A stretch of DNA of 47,874 nucleotides from a virus: the IMG/VR virus record IMGVR_UViG_3300044981_000049, positions 1-47,874 of that record; one strand, given 5' to 3'. Of this stretch, positions 8,252 through 15,252 are shown piece after piece. Both the position numbers and the translations under genes were made by a program. The notes beneath the pieces were generated by a model. That model saw only the letters and a program-made list of their open reading frames with translations. It was not told the DNA's origin and ran no database searches. Numbering within the stretch: the stretch's first letter is position 1; each line of letters opens with the position of its first letter.

Positions 8252-8525
8252 CGTCCCTTTCCTCGCTGTGAGATCCGATCTCCAGAACCGGCGCGATCGA
8301 GCGATTGGCGGTGGCCAGCGTGCGCTCCAGCTCGACGCGCTCATGTTTGATCCACGCGCGAAGCTCCAGCCGCGCGACAGCCGCGGCGAAGTTGCCCGAC
8401 TTCGCCCGTACGCGCTCGACCAGCGCGCGCGCAGGGTCGAAGTCCCCGAGCCGTGCGGCGGCTGCGGCTTCGTTAAACCGTCGCCAGCAGGCGGCTCGCT
8501 CGTCGTCGACCGATCGCACCGGCAT
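8229..8525 (-). CDS. Hypothetical helical protein, first gene of the leftward early operon
   Basis: A 98-residue, Ala/Arg-rich, predicted all-helical protein ending in a charged tail (SEERDDDQDRAE). It overlaps the DUF1367 gene by 22 bases, and GAGG lies about 10 bases upstream of the ATG. It is the first gene read leftward from the divergent regulatory region at 8.53-8.72 kb. The layout (WRRFNEAAAAARLGDFDPARALVERVRAKSGNFAAAVARLELRAWIKHERVELE) suggests a small coiled-coil or helical bundle. The family is not recognised. Confidence 0.6.
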   Translation of the reverse strand: MPVRSVDDERAACWRRFNEAAAAARLGDFDPARALVERVRAKSGNFAAAVARLELRAWIKHERVELERTLATANRSIAPVLEIGSHSEERDDDQDRAE

Positions 8526-8620
8526 GGATGCGCCTCACCACGTCGCGCCAATTCCCACCCAGCATAGTAGACCAACACACGACGAGAACCCGGCTTATTA
8601 TGCCGCGCGTGGGGCGCGCG

Positions 8621-8649
8621 ATCATATCATACGATACGATACGATACAA
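8621..8649 (-). promoter_or_regulatory. Sigma70-like promoter built from pentamer repeats
   Basis: On the minus strand TTGTAT and TATGAT are separated by exactly 17 bases, a good -35/-10 pair, and the whole element consists of in-phase 5-bp units (cgtat repeated, then gatat). It points toward the 8525-7255 gene group. Promoter and repeated operator therefore coincide, which suggests direct repression by a protein that binds the repeats. Confidence 0.6.
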
Positions 8650-8663
8650 GGTGCGCAGTATCT

Positions 8664-8692
8664 ATTGATTAACGCACAGTTAATCACTAAAC
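8664..8692 (+). promoter_or_regulatory. Rightward early promoter with palindromic operator (copy 1)
   Basis: TTGATT and TAAACT are 17 bases apart, and between and over them lies the perfect palindrome GATTAACGCACAGTTAATC (7-bp arms, 8667-8685). Thirty bases around it are almost repeated 950 bases downstream. It drives the LPD29 gene, which has a strong GAGGAG ribosome site. Placing a palindrome in the spacer is the usual layout for a repressor site. Confidence 0.65.
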
Positions 8693-8719
8693 TAGCCTTT
8701 TCGAGAGGAGTAACCAGCG

Positions 8720-9277
8720 ATGGCAAAGACGTTCATATCCGTTACGGAAGTGGCGAAGCTCGTCCGGCAGGCGCTTAAAGAGGCGTTTCCCGATATCCGC
8801 TTCGGTGTACGTTCGTCCAAATATGCGGGCGGCGCATCGTTGAGCGTGAGCTGGCGTGACGGGCCGAACGAGACGCAGGTCGAGTCGATTACAAACCGGT
8901 TTCGCGGCGCGTATTTCGACGGCTCGACCGATTACCAGGGCTCGCGCTACTCGATGATCGACGGCCAGCTCGTCAGTTTTGGCGCGGATTATATCCACGC
9001 GAAGCGTTCGTACAGCCGCCGCACGGTCGAGCGCGTCGTCGCGCGCGTCGCGCCGCGTTACGGGCTGGTCGCGTACCGGCTGACGGGAGACGACGAGTAC
9101 GGCTGGGGTCTGACTAGCGACGATTTCCGCGAATCCGATAAAGTGCGCGTCGTGCAGCGCGCGCTATACCGGCAATCCGACCGGCTACGGATCGAGCGCT
9201 GCCCGACAGCCGCCCGCGTTATCTATTGCGGTAACGACGGCTATAGCGACGTGGGCGCGCTCGCGCTCGACGAATAA
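8720..9277 (+). CDS. LPD29-domain protein
   Basis: A 185-residue protein. Residues 1-90 match the large-polyvalent-protein-associated domain LPD29: FISVTEVAKLVRQALKEAFPDIRFGVRSSKYAGGASLSVSWRDGPNETQVESI...F.GA.FDG. The domain is common in phage and plasmid polyvalent proteins and as a stand-alone early protein; its molecular role is not established. The rest of the protein (YIHAKRSYSRRTVERVVARV onwards) shows no motif I recognise. It is the first gene of the rightward early operon, behind a palindrome-bearing promoter and a strong ribosome site, so it is likely expressed early and well. Confidence 0.8.
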   Translation: MAKTFISVTEVAKLVRQALKEAFPDIRFGVRSSKYAGGASLSVSWRDGPNETQVESITNRFRGAYFDGSTDYQGSRYSMIDGQLVSFGADYIHAKRSYSRRTVERVVARVAPRYGLVAYRLTGDDEYGWGLTSDDFRESDKVRVVQRALYRQSDRLRIERCPTAARVIYCGNDGYSDVGALALDE

Positions 9278-9284
9278 CGACACA

Positions 9285-9575
9285 ATGGATCTCACCATGG
9301 AAAAACCCGCTACGCCCGCCACCGAACCGACCCGACGCGGCCGCGAATCCGGCACCCTCGTTACCGGCTCGCTGCCGTGGTCGCTCTCGCGGCTCGCCGT
9401 CGACGAAGCGCTGCTGGTACCGGACGCACCCAATCGCGCGCAACAGCTAGGAGTCGCGATCGCGCGCGTCTCCAGCGTTCGCGGCGGGGAGTACGCGATC
9501 CAGGTGTGCGCAGGCGTTCCGCTTACATTCGACGGTACCGCCTTCCGCTTCTACCAGGTCACCCGTACGGCCTAG
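9285..9575 (+). CDS. Hypothetical early protein
   Basis: A 96-residue protein starting seven bases after the LPD29 stop. A second ATG four codons later is an equally good start; neither has a clear Shine-Dalgarno sequence, so coupling to the upstream gene is likely. The N-terminal 25 residues are Pro/Thr/Arg-rich and probably disordered; the remainder (LVTGSLPWSLSRLAVDEALL...VSSVRGGEYAIQVCAGVPLTFDGTAFRFYQV) looks like a small beta-rich fold. The family is not recognised. Third-position GC matches the neighbours, supporting a real gene. Confidence 0.6.
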   Translation: MDLTMEKPATPATEPTRRGRESGTLVTGSLPWSLSRLAVDEALLVPDAPNRAQQLGVAIARVSSVRGGEYAIQVCAGVPLTFDGTAFRFYQVTRTA

Positions 9576-9612
9576 TTCCCCGGATCGTTAGAGCGTGGCG
9601 CCTAGACGTTCT

Positions 9613-9641
9613 ATTGATTAACGCAGAGTTAATCGTTAATA
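9613..9641 (+). promoter_or_regulatory. Rightward early promoter with palindromic operator (copy 2)
   Basis: A near copy of the element at 8664: TTGATT, 17-base spacer, TAATAT, with the palindrome GATTAACGCAGAGTTAATC at 9616-9634. Only the palindrome centre and two bases after it differ. It should drive the next small-gene operon under the same control. Confidence 0.65.
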
Positions 9642-9690
9642 TGAATTTGTCGACGGGAAACGCCCGCCAGCAAACGAACCGGAGAGAATC

Positions 9691-9942
9691 ATGAAAGTAG
9701 GCCAGTTGATCGAAATGCTTGAACAGATGCCCGAAGACGCAGAGGTAATGCTCGCGCAGCAGCCTAGCTGGCCGTTCGAGTACAGCCTGGGTGACGTGGT
9801 GATGGTCGGTCCCGACGCGGATAACCAGCTCGACGACGACGACGAGGACGACCGGCCCGACGAGAACATTGTCTACCTGGTCGAAGGCTCGCAGACGCGC
9901 TACCTTCCGGGCTTCGCCCGTAACGCGGTTGGTTGGAGATAA
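9691..9942 (+). CDS. Conserved small phage protein (VGQLIEMLE family)
   Basis: An 83-residue acidic protein with the common phage/actinobacterial pattern MKVGQLIEMLEQMPEDAEVMLAQQPSWPFEYSLGDVV, an Asp-rich stretch, and VYLVEGSQTRYLPG. The function is not known. A GGAG ribosome site lies eight bases upstream. The protein at 10662-10910 has the same layout (M-x-V-x-x-L, x-L-x-x-P, ...VLYLGTGRQLGYLPG) and is probably a distant paralogue. Confidence 0.75.
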   Translation: MKVGQLIEMLEQMPEDAEVMLAQQPSWPFEYSLGDVVMVGPDADNQLDDDDEDDRPDENIVYLVEGSQTRYLPGFARNAVGWR

Positions 9943-9945
9943 GCG

Positions 9946-10161
9946 ATGAAACACCCTCTTTTTTTCGTCGAAGTCTGGAAGCGCGACGGCGGCGGTCTCG
10001 TCGTCCGATCGGAAAAAACGGATTCGGCAGAGCGCGCGAAGCGCATGGCCCTGGAGCTGGGCGCCGTCGAAAAATGGTACCCGCTCGTCTGGATCGAGTA
10101 CCCGGACAATTCGGTCGACTCGCTGCTTGAGTGCGAACTGGCCAGGCTCAACACGATGTAA
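9946..10161 (+). CDS. Hypothetical small protein
   Basis: A 71-residue protein three bases after the previous stop, with GGAG eight bases before the ATG. The sequence FFVEVWKRDGGGLVVRSEKTDSAERAKRMALELGAVEKWYPLVWIEYPD suggests an alpha/beta fold with a beta-hairpin, a helix and a further strand. There are no catalytic motifs and I do not recognise the family. It ends the operon started at copy 2 of the palindromic promoter; an AT-rich gap and a pentamer site follow. Confidence 0.65.
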   Translation: MKHPLFFVEVWKRDGGGLVVRSEKTDSAERAKRMALELGAVEKWYPLVWIEYPDNSVDSLLECELARLNTM

Positions 10162-10180
10162 CCCTTTTTTAATTTAGTGT

Positions 10181-10206
10181 CGTATCATATCATATCGTAT
10201 CGTAGG
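10181..10206. repeat. Pentamer-repeat site upstream of the 10.2-kb operon
   Basis: Five units in phase (gtatc, atatc, atatc, gtatc, gtagg) end eight bases before the next ATG. The same type of repeat occurs at the starts of several other units. No classical promoter stands out besides the preceding T-rich stretch. Confidence 0.6.
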
Positions 10207-10214
10207 ATATTACA

Positions 10215-10643
10215 ATGACAGCTACCCCCGTTACCTCCCGCCGCGTTCCCGAGCGCTCGCGTTCGGGCTTCATGTTCGGGCTTTTCGGCTCGCTCTTTGT
10301 TCGCGGCGAGTCCACCCTTTTTAATCTCGCGCGCTCGATGGGCGGTGAGCAATACCGGGGCGGGCTATGGGAATTCAACCAGCTATCGAACGGTGGACTG
10401 TTCGCCGTTCCTCCCGGTCCCGATCGTTGGACGCTGCGCGCGATGAATATGAGCGAACCGGTCATGAGCCGCGAAGCCGCGGGCCTCACGATCACCCTTT
10501 TCGCGCTAGGCGGAATGATGGAGCGCGCCGCCGACGCGGACGCCGTAGCGCTGTTCAAGCTGCTTGAGACCCGGCATGCCCTGGTATCGGAGTACGCCCG
10601 CCAGCATCCTGACTGGTCCGCTATCCAGGCCGCGCTCGACTAA
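10215..10643 (+). CDS. Hypothetical protein
   Basis: A 142-residue protein with a short basic N-terminus (VTSRRVPERSRSGFMFGLFGSLFVRG). The middle (STLFNLARSMGGEQYRGGLWEFNQLSNGGLFAVPPG..WTLRAMNMSEPVMSREAAGLTITLFALGGMME) and helical C-terminus resemble antirestriction-associated or plasmid accessory proteins that carry the phrase YxGGxWEF. That resemblance (the Ard/KlcA family has a G-x-x-W-x-F pattern) is suggestive only. AGGA lies eight bases before the ATG, within the tail of a pentamer site. It is first in a run of seven small rightward genes. Confidence 0.65.
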   Translation: MTATPVTSRRVPERSRSGFMFGLFGSLFVRGESTLFNLARSMGGEQYRGGLWEFNQLSNGGLFAVPPGPDRWTLRAMNMSEPVMSREAAGLTITLFALGGMMERAADADAVALFKLLETRHALVSEYARQHPDWSAIQAALD

Positions 10644-10661
10644 CGTAACGGAGATCCAGCC

Positions 10662-10910
10662 ATGAAAAGTAGTATGACGGTCGACGAGCTGTATAAGATC
10701 CTTGGCGAATTGCCACGCGGGATGCGGATTAACATCGTTGGCGGTGACGGGCCACGGCAGAGCGTGCATTCAGTCGGTCCCCTCTGGATCGACGAAGACG
10801 GCGAAGGCGCCGACGAAGCGTACGGCGTCCTCTACCTTGGTACCGGTCGACAGCTCGGCTATCTGCCGGGTGACGTTCAACCAAGTTTTACAGGGAGCCA
10901 CCGTGCATAA
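10662..10910 (+). CDS. Hypothetical protein, probable paralogue of the 9691 gene
   Basis: An 82-residue acidic protein. MTVDELYKILGELPRGMRINIVGG and the later VLYLGTGRQLGYLPGD mirror the layout of the product of 9691-9942, so a common ancestor is likely. GGAG lies nine bases upstream. Its end overlaps the GTG start of the next gene. The function is unknown. Confidence 0.65.
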   Translation: MKSSMTVDELYKILGELPRGMRINIVGGDGPRQSVHSVGPLWIDEDGEGADEAYGVLYLGTGRQLGYLPGDVQPSFTGSHRA

Positions 10911-11094
10911 CATGACTTTCAACGACGGCGAGCTGGAGATGTTCATCGACGCGCTAGGCCGCTTACGCGAGGTCAAAGTCGAAGCGCTCGACGTAGCAAC
11001 AGAAAACCGCTTTCCGTTCACGCCCAAGGACTTCGGTATCCCGCAGATTGACGCCCTGTTAGTGCGCGTCGAGACTGAGTACAACCGCGAATGA
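10903..11094 (+). CDS. Small hypothetical protein
   Basis: A 63-residue protein. The GTG is preferred because GGGAG lies five bases before it; an ATG three codons later (10912) is the alternative. The sequence MTFNDGELEMFIDALGRLREVKVEALD...FTPKDFGIPQIDALLVRVETEYNRE is mostly helical and highly charged. The stop overlaps the following gene (ATGA). No family is recognised. Confidence 0.6.
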   Translation: MHNMTFNDGELEMFIDALGRLREVKVEALDVATENRFPFTPKDFGIPQIDALLVRVETEYNRE

Positions 11095-11381
11095 AAACCC
11101 GCCTCCAATTCTGCCCCGTCTGCCAGCGACAGACGCCTCACTCGTACAAGCCCGTTTCGTGGTTCTGGTTCATCGTCTGGCTTGTGCTGTTTTTCCCGGT
11201 CGCGATTATTTACCTTATCGTCGCGATACCGCGAGCGAACCGGACAGCCGTCTGCACGGTCGACCACGAAGCGTTACGCGCTACGCGTGAAGACGATCGT
11301 ATCCGTGAGATGGTCCGCGCGATGCAGCTTGCGAACGGCACCGCGCAGCCGCCGCGACGCGGTACCGGCTTCATGAAATAA
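11091..11381 (+). CDS. Small membrane protein with a zinc-ribbon-like CxxC
   Basis: A 96-residue protein starting with FCPVCQRQTPH, a half zinc ribbon, followed by one or two hydrophobic segments (VSWFWFIVWLVLFFPVAIIYLIVAIP, ~23-48) and a cationic helical tail. A single CxxC plus His/Cys (PVCQ..TPH, later C at TAVCTVDH) could bind one zinc. It probably sits in the inner membrane with a cytoplasmic zinc knuckle. Translational coupling to the previous gene through ATGA is clear. The role is unknown; superinfection exclusion or host takeover would fit a small early membrane protein but is guesswork. Confidence 0.7.
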   Translation: MKTRLQFCPVCQRQTPHSYKPVSWFWFIVWLVLFFPVAIIYLIVAIPRANRTAVCTVDHEALRATREDDRIREMVRAMQLANGTAQPPRRGTGFMK

Positions 11382-11449
11382 GCCAGTATCACCAACCCAA
11401 GGGATAATGCTTTGAAAACCGTCATCATCTTTTTCCAGTGAATCACGCT

Positions 11450-11713
11450 ATGACCTATAACGCATTTACCGCCCGTAACCGTCTCGTCGAAAAAGGGATG
11501 ACTGCCGAACAGGCCGAAGTCCTGCTTGAAGTGATCGAGGAGCAGAACGAAGCGACGGGCCAGGGCTACGCCACCAAGGCAGATATCGCCCTTCTCAAAG
11601 CCGAGCTGACGGCCGCGATTTCCAGCGGCGTCAACAAGCTGTACGTCGCGATTTTCGGGCAGGGTCTTACGCTGCTGATCGTGTTATACGGTCTCGTCAA
11701 AACGTTTCACTAG
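11450..11713 (+). CDS. DUF1640-like coiled-coil membrane protein
   Basis: An 87-residue protein with an N-terminal helix (FTARNRLVEKGMTAEQAEVLLEVIEEQNEA), the phrase YATKADIALLKAELTAAI typical of DUF1640/CCDC90-like proteins, and a C-terminal membrane segment (LYVAIFGQGLTLLIVLYGLV). This gives a helical hairpin or trimeric coiled coil anchored in the membrane. A GTG at 11438 gives four more residues; neither start has a clear ribosome site. The function is unknown in phages. Confidence 0.68.
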   Translation: MTYNAFTARNRLVEKGMTAEQAEVLLEVIEEQNEATGQGYATKADIALLKAELTAAISSGVNKLYVAIFGQGLTLLIVLYGLVKTFH

Positions 11714-11718
11714 GAACC

Positions 11719-12057
11719 ATGTTCGCTTACCTCATTGATCCGTTCGCGCGCAACGTTACGCGCGTCGAACGTACCGCCGAGCGCGGTACACGCGCCGAGC
11801 TGGATGAACTCTATACGCTGCTCGACTGCGATACCGTCGAAGCGATCCGCCCGCATAACGCCGATAGCGACATGCTCTACGTCGACGAAAACGGCAAGAT
11901 GCGCGATCCGCTTGCGTTTTTCCTCTGCCGTCTCTGGCCGCATGAACCGCTCACCGGTCGCGCGCTGTGGGTCGGTACCACGCCCGAAGGTGACGACGCC
12001 GATCCGGCCTGTACGCTGGAGTACGTCCGCGCGCATATCGTCTGGAGCGCGACCTAG
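11719..12057 (+). CDS. DUF3846-like protein
   Basis: A 112-residue acidic protein: AYLIDPFARNVTRVE, ELDELYTLLDCDTVEAI, MLYVDENGKMRDP, then LTGRALWVGTTPEGDD. This order (start strand, helix ending at a cysteine-Asp, LYVDE, GxAxxVG) matches DUF3846-type phage and plasmid proteins of unknown role. An AGGA ribosome site lies six bases upstream. Its end overlaps the 3' end of the leftward gene by four bases, so it closes the rightward operon convergently. Confidence 0.7.
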   Translation: MFAYLIDPFARNVTRVERTAERGTRAELDELYTLLDCDTVEAIRPHNADSDMLYVDENGKMRDPLAFFLCRLWPHEPLTGRALWVGTTPEGDDADPACTLEYVRAHIVWSAT

Positions 12058-12920
12058 CACGCGAGCGCGGGCTTACTCGCGGTCCCTTTCGCGATAAGCG
12101 CCTCCAGCGCGCTCCTATCGAACGCGAAACGCTTCACCCGCTCGCTGGCCGGTTGCGCCGGTACGATCGGTGGCTCCACAGGGGCAACGTCCGGCCTCCC
12201 GCTCCACGCCCGCATTGCGGCGCAGATATTCCGTTTTATCGCCATCCAGCAGTCGACCAGACCGGGCATTGTCGGCACGCGGTGCAGCGTCCTGAATTCG
12301 CCCGCGATCCGCTCGATGAGCTCGTCGAGCGTTATGCCGAGATCCGCCGCGAGCCTGGGTGCGCCCTGCTCGATCTCGTCGCGATAGACCTTGAAATGCG
12401 GAAAGCTCGCCGCCCACTTCAGCCGGATATTCTTTCGCCGTAGCGCTTCGCGTAGAGCGATCCAGACCGGCTGCTTGGCTTCTTTCCATCGACGGGCGGG
12501 CTTCGCGCCGGTTTGCTCGCGTTGATTTTCTTTCTCAGGGTTTTTTAAAACAGAAAAACAGGGGTTAGAAACCGTACGCGCGCTCGCGTATACGGCGGCT
12601 GGCTCGCGGGCTTCGTCGTCGCTCCCGATTGGTTGCCTGGCGGGGCTTTGCTCGATCTGCGCAGGCGGCTGGAAATTTTTTTGGTCGAGCGCAAAAAACT
12701 TGCGGACCAGGTTGATAGCGCGAGCGTGAATCGGCCACGCGTTCAGCCGGTAATGGTCGGAGACGTTCAGGATCAGGCACAACTCGTCGCGATCATCGGG
12801 TAAGGCGAGTCCCTGCCAGAGTCGGATATAGGCGTTCATCGCGGTACCGCGCACTGCGACCGGTAGCTCGAACAGTTCATCCAGGAGTGCCTGGCATGAT
12901 ATGACATGATGTGATAGCAT
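12054..12920 (-). CDS. Putative replication-associated protein (DUF1376-like N-terminus)
   Basis: A 288-residue protein. Residues ~12-52 (LLDELFELPVAVRGTAMNAYIRLWQGLALPDDRDELCLIL) resemble the winged-helix start of DUF1376/replication proteins (short helix, Y-x-R-L-W, LPDD, L-x-x-I). A disordered Pro/Ala/Glu linker (~85-130) follows, then a helical domain (W..LREALRRKNIRLKWAASFPHFKVYRDEIE) and a C-terminal basic segment. It is the only candidate replication gene in the genome. It stands alone, leftward, opposite a roughly 1-kb non-coding region. A pentamer site covers codons 3-9, so a later start (ATG at 12839) cannot be excluded. Functional confidence is low. Confidence 0.62.
   Translation of the reverse strand: MLSHHVISCQALLDELFELPVAVRGTAMNAYIRLWQGLALPDDRDELCLILNVSDHYRLNAWPIHARAINLVRKFFALDQKNFQPPAQIEQSPARQPIGSDDEAREPAAVYASARTVSNPCFSVLKNPEKENQREQTGAKPARRWKEAKQPVWIALREALRRKNIRLKWAASFPHFKVYRDEIEQGAPRLAADLGITLDELIERIAGEFRTLHRVPTMPGLVDCWMAIKRNICAAMRAWSGRPDVAPVEPPIVPAQPASERVKRFAFDRSALEALIAKGTASKPALAC
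12896..12917. repeat. Pentamer-repeat site inside the first codons of the 12.9-kb leftward gene
   Basis: Four units atgat, atgac, atgat, gtgat followed by ag. They encode or overlap His-His-Val-Ile near the proposed N-terminus, showing that the repeat is present regardless of coding. Confidence 0.55.
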
Positions 12921-12957
12921 ATTATTTACTCTGTGATAGGAGTTACGGGTGTGATAG
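12910..12957. repeat. Three TGTGATAG direct repeats
   Basis: TGTGATAG occurs at 12910, 12932 and 12950, spaced 22 and 18 bases apart, between the leftward putative replication gene and the hairpin-rich non-coding region. The spacing near two helical turns is compatible with an operator or short iterons. The phrase GAGTTACGGG also occurs twice here, near 12940 and 13012. Confidence 0.45.
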
Positions 12958-13044
12958 CCCGCCCGCCCTGAAAAGAGCGGGTGTCAAACCGGTGCTGGTA
13001 ACACCGGGGAGAGAGTTACGGGAACCTTATTAAGCTGTGCATGA
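12958..13044 (+). ncRNA. Possible structured RNA ending at a terminator
   Basis: There is no convincing reading frame, but there are hairpins: CCCGC/GCGGG near 12966-12985 and CCGGTG/CACCGG near 12991-13009 (loop CTGGTAA), followed within 40 bases by an intrinsic terminator on the same strand. A short AT-rich stretch with TATTAT upstream (12920s) could be a -10. The arrangement is that of a small RNA or leader transcript. I see no match to a known RNA family, so this is a weak call. Confidence 0.3.
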
Positions 13045-13077
13045 AAGGCGGATCGTTAGAAGCGATTCGCCTTTTTT
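13045..13077 (+). terminator. Intrinsic terminator, rightward
   Basis: AAGGCGgATCG and CGATtCGCCTT pair around TTAGAAG with one mismatch, followed by TTTTTT. This is a clear rho-independent terminator with no annotated gene directly upstream, which implies that a short untranslated transcript ends here. Confidence 0.75.
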
Positions 13078-13137
13078 GTTGCCTCCGAATTCGTCGACTG
13101 CTTGACCGATCGCCGCCCCTATGGCACGATCGCATCA

Positions 13138-13450
13138 CTTTTGGCTTGGCCAAAAGAAAAGGGTGAGTGGGTTCCTCAGGGCGCAATGCCTGATTTGAAA
13201 AATTCCCAGTCATCTGTTCCTTACCGGCCCGTTAAGCCTTGCACTACCAGAAGCCTCGAATGTTTCCAGCATTCGGGGCTTCGCCACTTCTGACGCCGTA
13301 TTTACTACCCGTCGCCAAAAATTCGGACGATTATGCGCGATCCGAGCGTATACGTCGAGAGTCGCGCCCCAAAAAACGTTTTATCCGCTCACTTACCAAT
13401 CACCGGTTCTGTCGGTGAGGCTGTTTGCTTTGTGACAGATCCGGGTCAAT
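13138..13450. other. Non-coding stretch with several inverted repeats
   Basis: Three hairpins stand out: CTTTTGGC/GCCAAAAG (13138-13156), a long GAAGCCTCGAATG/CATTCGGGGCTTC hairpin (13251-13283, one G-T pair, seven-base loop, no T-tract) and TCACCG/CGGTGA (13399-13417). Short open frames exist but lack ribosome sites and family matches. The concentration of hairpins beside a possible replication gene makes an origin or integration region conceivable, but no iterons or DnaA boxes were recognised. Confidence 0.4.
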
Positions 13451-13639
13451 CTGCCCGCTAGAGCACAGTCCAGGCTTGGATGATAGTCCGCTACTACGCC
13501 AATACCAATACGAAGGGTGCGCTGGCAGCGTTTTGCGTTTTCCTGCTCGACGACTATGCTGCGATGATAGCCGCGCACCTGGCGACGGCTGGCCGCGCTT
13601 CTGGCGCGTCTCCCCTCTCTCGCGACAAGGCCCCCCGTC

Positions 13640-13867
13640 ATGGACAGCGTAAGGGTATCTCCTGGTCCCGACGATCTCCCGACCGTCTTCGTTTTCCGCG
13701 TGCCTCACCACGTCTTCGTCTACCACCACCGCACCCGCAGCGACGATCTGCTCGACGCCGCGCGCGCGGTCGCTGGCCATCCCCTGCATAGGGCGTGGGT
13801 CGTCCAGTGCATGCGTCAACTCGCGAGCGCTCGCGAGCCGTCAAGCCCGCCTGGTCCCATCAACTAG
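13640..13867 (+). CDS. Hypothetical small protein, doubtful
   Basis: A 75-residue frame with strong third-position GC like real genes here and a plausible amphipathic pattern (LPTVFVFRVPHHVFVYHHRTRSDDLLDAARAV). The ribosome site is weak. A different frame beginning at ATG 13480 (MIVRYYANTNTKGALAAFCVFLLDDYAAMIAAHL...) also looks protein-like until about 13640, where this frame takes over. One gene broken by a frameshift, or a short overlapping pair, would fit. I recognise no family. Confidence 0.42.
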   Translation: MDSVRVSPGPDDLPTVFVFRVPHHVFVYHHRTRSDDLLDAARAVAGHPLHRAWVVQCMRQLASAREPSSPPGPIN

Positions 13868-13905
13868 AATCGAACCGATCTAGCACTCTGCCAATAGCGT
13901 AGGGT

Positions 13906-13946
13906 CGTATGATATAGTCCAATCTCATATCATATCATACGATATG
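13906..13946. repeat. Pentamer-repeat site upstream of the recombination operon
   Basis: Two clusters, cgtatgatata (13906-13916) and ctcatatcatatcatacgatatg (13924-13946), lie 53 bases ahead of the RecT/Bet start. The 5-bp phase is kept within each cluster, and TATGAT in the first could be a -10 element. Confidence 0.6.
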
Positions 13947-13998
13947 GGGCCAGACCGTTAGCACCCCGCCGACGGCTGAAAAATGGAGTATCAGTGCG

Positions 13999-15252
13999 AT
14001 GAGTACAGCCGCTAGTAAAAGCCTCCGCGATCGCTTTGCAGAGCGCTACGGTATTGCTGGAAACGAGATTTTCGATATCCTGAAAGCGACCGCTTTCAGA
14101 CAGCGCAAGCCCAAACGGGGCGATAACGACGACGACGAGCAGTCGGCGCCGACACCGCTTCTCGTCACCGACGAGGAGCTGACAGCGCTGATGGTTATCT
14201 GCGAACAGTACGGATTAAATCCGTTCACCCGTGAGATTTTCGCCTATCCCGACAAGTCGAGTGGCGGAATTGTCCCGGTCGTGTCCGTTGATGGCTGGGC
14301 CAGAATTATTAATGAGGCGCCGCAGCTCGACGGTCTGGGCTTTAACTACAGCGAGGAGCGGATCTCGCTACCGTACGCCCCCGGCGAGCTTTACGCCTGG
14401 ATCGAAGCGACGATCTGGCGGAAGGATCGCTCTCACCCGATGGTCGTCCGCGAGTACGCGATCGAGTGCTATCGTCAGCCTTTTGTAAGGGAAAGCCGTT
14501 ATCCGAACGGCAAGCCGTGGGTCGTCAATACGCCCTGGCAGACACACCCACGCCGGATGCTACGCCACAAGTCGCTGATTCAGTGCGCCCGACTCGCGTT
14601 CGGCTTCGCGACGCTTCGCGACCAGGACGAAGCCGAGCGGATCATCGACATGGGTATCGCGCAGGAAGCTGGCGAGCCGATCGAGGGCCAGGAGGAGCAG
14701 GCCGGCGCTTCGTTGATGCCGCGCTCGCTCGAACACAATCCCTCGCAGACCGCGAATTTTATCCACGGCACGCAGACCGCCGAGACCGTCGAGACGATCC
14801 GCGAAGTCGAGCAAGCGCCCAAGGCGTCGACAGCGGCCGCTTCTGCCGGTGCCGACTATACCGCCGCGCCAAACCGTTTTGATCGCTCCACACGCCCCGC
14901 AGCCGACGCCCCTGCAGATAAGCCGACGACGCGCCGCCGTCGAGCCGCCGCACCCGTAGCACCGACCGAAACAAACACAACTAACGGTCAGCCCAGCATG
15001 TTTACCGACGACGCCGACCCGTCGGGCGCTCCCGCGCCCGCCTCGGCGTCTCCCTCCGATCCGGCTGGTGGGAACGCACAGGCCACCCCTCCAGCTACCC
15101 CGGTGCCTGCAAACATGCTCTCGATTCTCGCGCGGAAAATGGAGACGGCGGGACGAAACGAAGTCGATATGAAAGCAAAATTCGGCTTTGATCTGTCCGG
15201 CGTGAACAAGGCCAACTTTGCAGAGGTACAGGCCTGGGCGTCGAACATATGA
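13999..15252 (+). CDS. bet: RecT/Bet-family single-strand annealing protein
   Basis: A 417-residue recombinase that anneals complementary single strands, working with the exonuclease encoded next. The core (~45-230) shows ELTALMVICEQYGLNPFTREIFAYP, VVSVDGWARIINEAPQLDGLGFNYSE, WIEATIWRKDRSHPMVVREYAIECYRQ and PWQTHPRRMLRHKSLIQCARLAFGFATL, diagnostic for the Bet group. The C-terminal 170 residues are Ala/Pro/Thr-rich and disordered, a longer tail than lambda Bet, ending in a short conserved helix (MKAKFGFDLSGVNKANFAEVQAWAS). The start is supported by GGAG about 11 bases upstream. The stop overlaps the exonuclease start (ATGA). Confidence 0.93.
   Translation: MSTAASKSLRDRFAERYGIAGNEIFDILKATAFRQRKPKRGDNDDDEQSAPTPLLVTDEELTALMVICEQYGLNPFTREIFAYPDKSSGGIVPVVSVDGWARIINEAPQLDGLGFNYSEERISLPYAPGELYAWIEATIWRKDRSHPMVVREYAIECYRQPFVRESRYPNGKPWVVNTPWQTHPRRMLRHKSLIQCARLAFGFATLRDQDEAERIIDMGIAQEAGEPIEGQEEQAGASLMPRSLEHNPSQTANFIHGTQTAETVETIREVEQAPKASTAAASAGADYTAAPNRFDRSTRPAADAPADKPTTRRRRAAAPVAPTETNTTNGQPSMFTDDADPSGAPAPASASPSDPAGGNAQATPPATPVPANMLSILARKMETAGRNEVDMKAKFGFDLSGVNKANFAEVQAWASNI

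Noticed and set aside
13138-13156. Terminator
   Set aside because: Perfect CTTTTGGC/GCCAAAAG stem but no T-tract follows on either strand.
13400-13819. Leftward 139-codon frame
   Set aside because: Arg/Gly/Pro-rich, no motif or ribosome site, overlaps hairpins; the rightward frame at 13640 has better codon pattern.
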